Origin: Pseudomonas brassicacearum
Lineage (GTDB): Bacteria > Pseudomonadota > Gammaproteobacteria > Pseudomonadales > Pseudomonadaceae
Direction of reading: 5' to 3'
Assembly: GCF_003732225.1 (NCBI RefSeq)
Contig: NZ_MOBJ01000034.1
Coordinates: 434,001-498,000, forward strand
Length of the DNA: 64,000 nt
The notes under the pieces were generated by a model. The model was not told where the DNA came from. It saw only the letters and a list, made by a program, of their open reading frames with translations, and did not search any database. The number at the start of each line of letters is the position of its first letter. The stretch's first letter is position 1. Below are positions 57,336 through 64,000 of this stretch, piece after piece. The translations under genes and the position numbers were made by a program.

Positions 57336-60300
57336 TTAGTTAACCCACACACGAGCATTACGGAACATACGCATCCAAGGAGCGTCTTCGTTCCACTCTT
57401 CCGAACGCCACGAGTTCTGCACGGCGCGGAACACCCGCTCCGGGTGCGGCATCATGATCGTCACGCGACCGTCACGGCTGGTCAAGCCGGTGATCCCGCG
57501 CGGCGAACCGTTCGGGTTGGCCGGGTAGCTTTCAGTGACCTTGCCATGGTTATCGACGAAACGCATCGCCACGCAACCCGACAGATCCGCTTGCAGCAAT
57601 GCTTCTTCGCTGGCGAACTCGGCATGACCTTCACCGTGAGCGATGGCGATTGGCATGCGCGAACCGGCCATGCCCTGCAGGAAGATCGAGTTCGATTCCT
57701 GAACCTGAACCATCGCCACACGGGCTTCGAACTGCTCGGAACGGTTACGCACAAAGTGCGGCCAGAGCTCGCTGCCCGGAATCAGCTCGTGCAGGTTGGA
57801 CATCATCTGGCAACCGTTGCACACACCGAGGGTGAAGCTGTCGGTACGTTCGAAGAAGCCCTGGAACGCATCGCGAGCACGGCTGTTGAACAGCGCCGAT
57901 TTCGCCCAGCCTTCACCGGCACCCAGCACGTCACCGTAGGAGAAGCCACCGCACGCCACCAGACCTTTGAACTCGTTCAGGTCGACACGGCCGGCCAGAA
58001 TGTCGCTCATGTGCACGTCGATCGCGTTGAAACCGGCACGGTCGAACGCTGCCGCCATTTCTACCTGACCGTTGACGCCCTGCTCACGCAGTACGGCAAC
58101 CTGTGGGCGAATGCCTTTCTTGATGTAAGGCGCAGCGACGTCCTGATTGACGTCGTAGCTCAGCTTGGCGCTCAGGCCCGGGTTGTCTTCTTCCAGCAGC
58201 ACGTCGAATTCTTGATCGGCGCAGTCGGCGTTGTCACGCAGACGCTGGATCTGGTAGCTGGTTTCAGCCCACTGACGTTGCAGCAGACCACGCTGACCTT
58301 CGAACACGGTTTCGCCGTTGAAGGTGATGCTGATCTCGCTGTTGTTCATCGGCTGACCGACCACCGACACGCAATCGCCCAGGCCCGCCGCGCTGAACTG
58401 CGCGAGGATATCCGGCGTCGAGTCCTGACGAACCTGAATCACCGCACCCAGCTCTTCGTTGAACAGGATCGCGGCGATGTCGGCCGAGGTTTCCGCCAGA
58501 CCGTCAAGGTTCAGGCTCAGACCGCAGTGGCCGGCAAAGGCCATTTCCACCACGCTGGTCAGCAGACCACCGTCGGAACGGTCGTGGTAAGCCAGCAGGT
58601 GACCGTCGGCGTTGAGGCCCTGGATCACCGCGAAGAAGGCTTTCAGGTCTTCGGCGTCATCGACGTCCGGTGCCTGCTTACCGAGCTTGCCGTGAACCTG
58701 CGCAAGGATCGAGGCGCCCATGCGGTTCTGGCCACGACCCAGGTCGATCAGGATCAGGTCGGTGGTGCCTTTGTCCATGCGCAGTTGCGGGGTCATGGTC
58801 TGACGAATGTCAGTCACTGGCGCGAAACCGGTCACGATCAGGGACATTGGCGAAGTCACAGTCTTGTCGACGCCTTCATCATTCCAGCGTGTGGCCATGG
58901 ACATTGAGTCCTTGCCCACCGGAATGGTGATGCCCAGCTCTGGGCACAGTTCCATGCCGACTGCTTTGACGGTGTCGTACAGACGCGCGTCTTCGCCCGG
59001 GTGACCGGCAGCCGACATCCAGTTCGCCGACAGTTTGATGTCGGAGATCTTGCCGATGCGCGATGCGGCGATGTTGGTCAGGGTTTCGCCGATGGCCATG
59101 CGGCCCGACGCCGGAGCGTCCAGCAGTGCCAGCGGAGTGCGCTCGCCCATGGCCATGGCTTCACCGGTGTAAACGTCGAAGCTGGTGGCGGTGACGGCAA
59201 CGTCGGCCACTGGAACCTGCCAAGGGCCGACCATCTGATCACGGGCCACGAGGCCGGTGATGGTGCGGTCGCCGATGGTGATCAGGAAGCTTTTGCTGGC
59301 CACGGCCGGGTGATGCAGAACGCGCTCGACGCAATCTGCAATGGCCAGGGTCGAGGGATCGAAGTCATCGCCCAGCTCGGTTTCACGAACAGCCGAACGG
59401 TGCATGCGCGGGGCTTTGCCCAGCAGCACTTCGAGTGGCATGTCCACCGGGCTGTTGCCGAAGTGGCTGTCAGTGACCGTCAGTTGAGGCTCGGCAGTCG
59501 CTTCGCCGACCACCGCGAACGGGCAACGCTCACGTTCGCAGATTGCCTTGAAGCGTTCGAAGTCGGCCGGGCCGACCGCCAGAACGTAGCGCTCCTGGGA
59601 TTCGTTACTCCAGATTTCGTGCGGGGCCATGCCCGGCTCGTCATTTGGAATGTTGCGCAGTTCGAAGCGGCCACCACGGTCACCATCGTTGACCAGTTCC
59701 GGGAAGGCGTTGGACAAACCGCCCGCGCCGACGTCATGGATGAAGCTGATCGGGTTGTGTTCACCCAACTGCCAGCAACGGTCGATGACTTCCTGGCAAC
59801 GGCGTTCCATTTCCGGGTTTTCGCGTTGTACCGAAGCAAAGTCCAGGTCCGCCGAGCTGGTGCCGGTGGCCATGGAGGAAGCCGCGCCGCCGCCCAGACC
59901 GATCAGCATCGCCGGGCCGCCGAGCACGATCAGCTTGGAGCCAACGAGGATTTCGCCTTTCTGTACGTGTTCGGCACGGATGTTACCCATGCCGCCGGCC
60001 AACATGATTGGCTTGTGGTAACCGCGCACTTCATCGCCACGCGGGGTGGTGATGGATTGTTCGAAGGTACGGAAGTAACCGGTCAGCGCCGGACGGCCGA
60101 ATTCGTTGTTGAATGCCGCGCCGCCCAATGGGCCTTCGATCATGATGTCCAGCGCGGTAACGATGCGCTCGGGTTTGCCGTACGGCACTTCCCATGGCTG
60201 TTCGAAGCCCGGGATTTGCAGGTTGGACACGGTGAAACCGGTCAGGCCAGCCTTCGGCTTGGCGCCGCGACCGGTAGCGCCTTCGTCGCGGATCTCGCCG

Positions 60301-61232
60301 CCGGAACCGGTGGATGCGCCCGGGAACGGGGCAATCGCGGTCGGGTGGTTGTGAGTCTCGACTTTCATCAGGATGTGCACCGGCTCCTGCACCGCGCCGT
60401 ACTGGCGGGTTTCAGGGTCCGGGAAGAAACGGCCGGCGACGTTGCCGACGATCACCGAGGCGTTGTCCTTGTAAGCCGAGAGAACGCCTTCGCTGTGCAT
60501 CACGTAGGTGTTCTTGATCATGCCGAACAGGCTTTTTTCCTGGCTCTGGCCGTCGATGTCCCAACTGGCGTTGAAGATCTTGTGACGGCAGTGCTCGGAG
60601 TTCGCCTGGGCGAACATCATCAGTTCGATGTCGTGCGGGTTGCGCTTCAAGCCAATGAAAGCGTTGACCAGGTAATCGATCTCGTCTTCGGCCAGGGCCA
60701 GGCCCAGTTCGACGTTGGCTTTTTCCAGCGCGGCGCGACCGCCACCCAGAATGTCGATCGCCGTCAGCGGCTTCGGTTCGGCGTGACTGAACAGGCCGGC
60801 AGCCTGCTCAAGGTTTTCCAGCACGATCTGGGTCATGCGGTCGTGCAGCGCATCAGCAATAAGCTGTGCTTGTGCATCGGTGAACTCACCGGTCACGTAG
60901 AAAGCGATGCCGCGCTCCAGGCGCTGGATTTTCGCCAGGCCACAGTTGCGGGCGATGTCGCTGGCCTTGCTCGACCATGGCGAGATGGTGCCAAAACGTG
61001 GCAACACCAGAAACAGACGGCCGGTCGGCTCTTGTACCGGAACGCTGGGACCGTACTTCAGAAGGCGCGCAAGCACCTGCTGTTCGTCGCCGGTCAGGAC
61101 GCCGGTAACTTCGGCGAAGTGAGCGAATTCCGCATACAAGCCACTGACAGCTGGAACCTTTTGGCTCAGTTGCTCAAGGAGTTTGCTGTGGCGAAAGGCA
61201 GAAAGGGCAGGAGCGCCGCGCAGGATCAACAT
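57336..61232 (-). CDS. purL: Phosphoribosylformylglycinamidine synthase PurL (large single-chain form)
   Basis: Fourth step of purine synthesis: FGAR plus glutamine and ATP to FGAM. 1298 residues: N-terminal PurS-like and linker region, two AIRS-type halves (DVGAGGLSNAFPELVNDGDR; HDRSDGGLLTSVVEMAFAGH) with glycine-rich MKVETHNHPTAIAPFPGAS, and a C-terminal class I glutaminase with nucleophile Cys in LGVCNGCQMMSN. The start at 61232 is chosen by the conserved MLILRGAPALSAFRHSKL N-terminus; the frame upstream to 61277 is not conserved. It is divergent from mltF. Confidence 0.97.
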   Translation of the reverse strand: MLILRGAPALSAFRHSKLLEQLSQKVPAVSGLYAEFAHFAEVTGVLTGDEQQVLARLLKYGPSVPVQEPTGRLFLVLPRFGTISPWSSKASDIARNCGLAKIQRLERGIAFYVTGEFTDAQAQLIADALHDRMTQIVLENLEQAAGLFSHAEPKPLTAIDILGGGRAALEKANVELGLALAEDEIDYLVNAFIGLKRNPHDIELMMFAQANSEHCRHKIFNASWDIDGQSQEKSLFGMIKNTYVMHSEGVLSAYKDNASVIVGNVAGRFFPDPETRQYGAVQEPVHILMKVETHNHPTAIAPFPGASTGSGGEIRDEGATGRGAKPKAGLTGFTVSNLQIPGFEQPWEVPYGKPERIVTALDIMIEGPLGGAAFNNEFGRPALTGYFRTFEQSITTPRGDEVRGYHKPIMLAGGMGNIRAEHVQKGEILVGSKLIVLGGPAMLIGLGGGAASSMATGTSSADLDFASVQRENPEMERRCQEVIDRCWQLGEHNPISFIHDVGAGGLSNAFPELVNDGDRGGRFELRNIPNDEPGMAPHEIWSNESQERYVLAVGPADFERFKAICERERCPFAVVGEATAEPQLTVTDSHFGNSPVDMPLEVLLGKAPRMHRSAVRETELGDDFDPSTLAIADCVERVLHHPAVASKSFLITIGDRTITGLVARDQMVGPWQVPVADVAVTATSFDVYTGEAMAMGERTPLALLDAPASGRMAIGETLTNIAASRIGKISDIKLSANWMSAAGHPGEDARLYDTVKAVGMELCPELGITIPVGKDSMSMATRWNDEGVDKTVTSPMSLIVTGFAPVTDIRQTMTPQLRMDKGTTDLILIDLGRGQNRMGASILAQVHGKLGKQAPDVDDAEDLKAFFAVIQGLNADGHLLAYHDRSDGGLLTSVVEMAFAGHCGLSLNLDGLAETSADIAAILFNEELGAVIQVRQDSTPDILAQFSAAGLGDCVSVVGQPMNNSEISITFNGETVFEGQRGLLQRQWAETSYQIQRLRDNADCADQEFDVLLEEDNPGLSAKLSYDVNQDVAAPYIKKGIRPQVAVLREQGVNGQVEMAAAFDRAGFNAIDVHMSDILAGRVDLNEFKGLVACGGFSYGDVLGAGEGWAKSALFNSRARDAFQGFFERTDSFTLGVCNGCQMMSNLHELIPGSELWPHFVRNRSEQFEARVAMVQVQESNSIFLQGMAGSRMPIAIAHGEGHAEFASEEALLQADLSGCVAMRFVDNHGKVTESYPANPNGSPRGITGLTSRDGRVTIMMPHPERVFRAVQNSWRSEEWNEDAPWMRMFRNARVWVN

Positions 61233-61519
61233 CTTCGGGACAGCCTCGGGAAGGGGGTGTGCTTTGAGGCCGTGCATTCTAGCCTAAACCGCCCGCGACA
61301 GCACCCGAAACGCTACACCCGGTATTGTCCGAACGTCGGCCCGGTGCTGAAAGCCTGTAACCAATGCTTATCAAGGTGCTCCCGGGGGGTTATTTTGCTT
61401 GTCACATTCCGGCCTGAACGCCTGTTCCCAAGGGCTTGCAGCGGTTTTTGAAATCTCTAGCAGACAAGCCCTTTACTGTCGAGATATGGCGGCCGTGGTC
61501 CTTTGCGTATACTGCGCAG

Positions 61520-62980
61520 ATGTTTTTCCCAATGGCTTTGCGTCCGCGATTCGCCAAATGGCTCATCGCAACCGGACTCTTCCTGATGCTCAGTGGCTGT
61601 GTTGATAAACCCAACACACTGGAGCGCGTAAAGGAGGATGGCGTTCTGCGGGTGGTTACCCGTAACAGCCCCGCCACCTACTTTCAGGATCGCAACGGTG
61701 AAACCGGCTTCGAATACGAGCTGGTGAAGCGCTTCGCCGATGATCTGGGGGTGACACTCAAGATCGAAACCGCGGACAACCTCGACGATCTGTACGGTCA
61801 GCTGGGCAAACCTGGCGGCCCGGTGCTGGCTGCTGCCGGTCTGGTCAGCAGCGAGAAACGCAAGGCGCAGGTCAGGTTTTCCCACTCGTATCTGGAAGTC
61901 ACCCCACAGATCATCTACCGCAACGGCCAATCGCGGCCAACCAATGCGGCGGACCTGGTCGGCAAGACAATCATGGTGCTCAAGGGCAGCACCCACGCCG
62001 ATCAACTGGCAGCGCTGAAAAAGCAATACCCCGGCATTGAATACGAAGAGTCCGACGCGGTTGAGGTCGTTGACCTGCTGCGTATGGTTGATGAAGGTCA
62101 GATCGATCTGACGCTGGTCGACTCCAACGAAGTCGCGATGAACCAGGTCTACTTCACTAATGCGCGGGTCGCCTTCGACCTGGGCGACGCCAGCAACCAG
62201 AGCTGGGCGGTGGCCGCCGGTGATGACAACAGCCTGCTCAACGAGATCAACGCCTTCCTCGACAAGGCGGAAAAAAACGGCACCCTGCAACGTCTGAAGG
62301 ACCGCTATTACGGGCACGTCGATGTACTCGGTTACATGGGCGCCTACACCTTCGCCCAGCACTTGCAGCAACGGCTGCCCAAGTACGAAAAACACTTCAA
62401 GGCGTCGGCCAAGGAAGAGAAAGTCGACTGGCGACTGCTCGCGGCAATTGGTTATCAGGAGTCCCTGTGGCAACCGACGGTGACCTCAAAGACCGGCGTT
62501 CGCGGCCTGATGATGCTGACCCAGAACACCGCGCAGGCCATGGGCGTGTCCAATCGCCTGGACGCCAAGCAAAGCATTATGGGTGGCGCGAAGTACCTGG
62601 CTTACATGAAGGATCAACTGGACGACTCGATCCAGGAGCCGGATCGTACGTGGTTTGCGCTGGCAGCCTACAACGTCGGCAGCGGTCACCTGGATGACGC
62701 GCGCAAACTCGCGGCCAAGGAAGGGCTGAATCCGGACAAGTGGCTGGATGTGAAAAAGATCCTGCCGCGCCTGTCGCAGAAACAGTGGTACAGCAAAACC
62801 CGCTATGGCTACGCCCGTGGCGGTGAGCCGGTGCATTTTGTGGCGAACATCCGGCGTTACTACGACATCCTGACGTGGGTCACGCAGCCGCAGCTTGAGG
62901 GCGATCAGGTCGCCCAAGGCAACCTGCACGTACCGGGCATCGACAAGACCAAGCCACCCGAAGAAAACCCACCGCTTTAG
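61520..62980 (+). CDS. mltF: Membrane-bound lytic murein transglycosylase F
   Basis: Outer-membrane enzyme that cleaves the MurNAc-GlcNAc bond with 1,6-anhydro product. 486 residues with a signal peptide and lipobox LMLSGC (lipidated Cys27), a family 3 periplasmic-binding regulatory domain (about 35-265, GVLRVVTRNSPATYFQDRNG) and an SLT catalytic domain with catalytic Glu314 in AAIGYQESLWQP. The ATG at 61520 lacks a clear ribosome site; ATG at 61532 is an alternative. Next to purL, as in P. aeruginosa. Confidence 0.95.
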   Translation: MFFPMALRPRFAKWLIATGLFLMLSGCVDKPNTLERVKEDGVLRVVTRNSPATYFQDRNGETGFEYELVKRFADDLGVTLKIETADNLDDLYGQLGKPGGPVLAAAGLVSSEKRKAQVRFSHSYLEVTPQIIYRNGQSRPTNAADLVGKTIMVLKGSTHADQLAALKKQYPGIEYEESDAVEVVDLLRMVDEGQIDLTLVDSNEVAMNQVYFTNARVAFDLGDASNQSWAVAAGDDNSLLNEINAFLDKAEKNGTLQRLKDRYYGHVDVLGYMGAYTFAQHLQQRLPKYEKHFKASAKEEKVDWRLLAAIGYQESLWQPTVTSKTGVRGLMMLTQNTAQAMGVSNRLDAKQSIMGGAKYLAYMKDQLDDSIQEPDRTWFALAAYNVGSGHLDDARKLAAKEGLNPDKWLDVKKILPRLSQKQWYSKTRYGYARGGEPVHFVANIRRYYDILTWVTQPQLEGDQVAQGNLHVPGIDKTKPPEENPPL

Positions 62981-62999
62981 GCGCCCCCCCAAACCAAAT

Positions 63000-63086
63000 G
63001 TGGGAGCGAGCTTGCTCGCGATGAGGGCCTGACATTCAACATGATGGTGACTGACAGACCGCTATCGCGAGCAAGCTCGCTCCCAC
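63000..63086. repeat. Paired REP element 8
   Basis: Cores 63000-63021 and 63065-63086 between the convergent mltF and pdxJ genes. Confidence 0.9.
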
Positions 63087-63104
63087 AGGGTTTCAGAGTG
63101 GTCT

Positions 63105-63851
63105 TCAGGCCTTCGTAGCAGCCGCCAGAATCAGCGCCTTCATCTCCGAAACAGCCGACTTGAACCCGACGAACAACGCATGCGCCACCAGCGCGTGGCC
63201 GATGTTCAGTTCGTTGATGCCTTTGATCGCCGCAACTGCTTCAACGTTGTGGTAGTGCAGACCGTGACCGGCGTTGACGATCAGGCCTTGAGTCAGGCCA
63301 AACGCCACGCCATCCGCCACACGCTTCAGTTCTTCAGCCACCGAAGTCGGCGTCTCGGCGTCCGCATAACGGCCAGTGTGCAATTCGATGGCCGGTGCGC
63401 CCACGCGTTTCGACGCTTCGATCTGGCGCTCATCGGCGTCGATGAACAGCGACACTTCGCAGCCGATTTTCGCCAGACGGTCCACCGCCGCCTTGATCCG
63501 CGCTTCCTGCCCCGCGACATCCAGACCGCCTTCGGTGGTCAGTTCCTGACGGGTTTCCGGGACCAGGCAAATGTGCGCCGGACGGATGCGCTCGGCGAAC
63601 GCCATCATCTCCTCGGTCACGCCCATCTCGAAGTTCATGCGGGTTTGCAACACGTCCTTGAGCAGCAGTACGTCGCGCTCCTGAATGTGTCGGCGATCTT
63701 CACGCAAGTGCACGGTGATGCCGTCAGCGCCCGCCTCTTCCGCGTCCAGCGCTGCTTTCACAGGATCAGGGTAACGCGTACCCCGGGCCTGACGCAGGGT
63801 GGCAACGTGGTCGATGTTCACGCCAAGAAGAATGCGATTGCTGGTGGTCAC
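63105..63851 (-). CDS. pdxJ: Pyridoxine 5'-phosphate synthase
   Basis: Joins 1-deoxyxylulose 5-phosphate and 3-amino-2-oxopropyl phosphate to pyridoxine phosphate. 248 residues of TIM-barrel sequence: LGVNIDHVATLRQARGTRYP, DGITVHLREDRRHIQERD, VSLFIDADERQIEAS and GLIVNAGHGLHYHN. It follows recO on the same strand, the usual era-recO-pdxJ order. Confidence 0.97.
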   Translation of the reverse strand: MTTSNRILLGVNIDHVATLRQARGTRYPDPVKAALDAEEAGADGITVHLREDRRHIQERDVLLLKDVLQTRMNFEMGVTEEMMAFAERIRPAHICLVPETRQELTTEGGLDVAGQEARIKAAVDRLAKIGCEVSLFIDADERQIEASKRVGAPAIELHTGRYADAETPTSVAEELKRVADGVAFGLTQGLIVNAGHGLHYHNVEAVAAIKGINELNIGHALVAHALFVGFKSAVSEMKALILAAATKA

Positions 63852-63902
63852 GGAAGCGCTCCAGAAGAAGAGAAAGTTCGGTGCACAGCATACACGTCGG
63901 GC

Positions 63903-64000
63903 TTACGGCTTTCGAAACAACTCGCGACTCACAAGAGGGCGACCGCCCAGATGAACGGCCAACGCCTGACGCATCAAGCGTTTGGCGGCTGACAAGGCAC
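63903..64000 (-). CDS. recO: RecO, DNA repair protein (only the last codons are in the window)
   Basis: The final 31 codons are readable: [20 protein letters not shown] continuing to a stop at 63903-63905. The sequence [13 protein letters not shown] and position just upstream of pdxJ match the RecO C-terminus. The 5' part lies beyond base 64000. Confidence 0.8.

Noticed and set aside
59001..61451. Long open frame (816 codons) on the plus strand opposite purL
   Set aside because: It is the antisense shadow of a well-conserved gene; high GC removes stop codons. The translation has no recognisable domain.

Overview
This window comes from the chromosome of a Pseudomonas, most likely of the P. 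fluorescens complex. The evidence is a GC-rich sequence with dispersed paired REP elements (core GTGGGAGCGAGCTTGCTCGC), a wsp surface-sensing operon, a GH68 levansucrase, and conserved runs of genes in the order I know from Pseudomonas (rpsP-rimM-trmD-rplS, xerD-dsbC-hom-thrC, nagA-nagB-nagF-nagE, purL next to mltF). Most genes are core functions. I saw no rRNA, tRNA, CRISPR array or transposase.

Layout. 1-3118 (minus): start of the wsp operon (wspA, wspB, partial wspC), which feeds c-di-GMP signalling. 3170-6033: a repeat-rich spacer, a DUF6124-type gene with a long structured leader, then an isolated levansucrase behind an AT-rich promoter. 6150-16117 (plus): a polyamine/GABA block with a LysR regulator, two paralogous gamma-aminobutyraldehyde dehydrogenases on either side of a ydcSTUV-like putrescine/spermidine ABC transporter, and an APC permease. 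16159-19424: a small accessory island with an RloA/RloB ATPase-plus-Toprim pair (probable abortive-infection defence), a decayed DUF6124 leader and N-terminus, a Bro-N antirepressor-like gene and a small unknown gene. 19727-30787: opgD, a CigR-like exported protein divergent from a Gly/His-rich exported protein, an old yellow enzyme, recJ, yaeQ, a CoA transferase, a TIGR02285 periplasmic protein, a DUF3509 protein and a BvgS-like sensor with no kinase. 30906-39439 (minus): thrC, hom, dsbC, xerD, rplS, trmD, rimM, rpsP, ffh. 39648-47908: a CcsA-like protein, a CNNM/CorC-like protein, an MFS symporter, purT, a VUT transporter, DUF1289, gamma-carbonic anhydrase, two Nudix hydrolases and an L,D-transpeptidase. 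48189-55540 (plus): the N-acetylglucosamine system (nagR, nagA, nagB-II, the IIA-HPr-EI fusion nagF, and the IICB transporter nagE). 55755-64000: a second DUF6124 gene with the related leader, a repeat element, a NIF3-like protein, purL, mltF, pdxJ and the end of recO.

The nag block forms a complete route: NagE and NagF import and phosphorylate GlcNAc, NagA deacetylates it, and NagB-II deaminates and isomerises it to fructose-6-phosphate, with NagR as regulator. The ydc/pat block would import polyamines and oxidise the derived aminobutyraldehyde to GABA.

The most unusual signal is a conserved multi-hairpin leader. It occurs three times (3911-4160 minus, 18228-18477 plus, and a short form at 56145-56265 minus), each time in front of a start related to the DUF6124 N-terminus. 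At the second copy only a 25-codon remnant of that protein survives, and its stop overlaps the start of the Bro-N gene. Other points of interest are the kinase-less sensor, the degenerate second IIB domain of NagE, a 67-bp tandem duplication inside a REP cluster, and stacked hairpins before hom.
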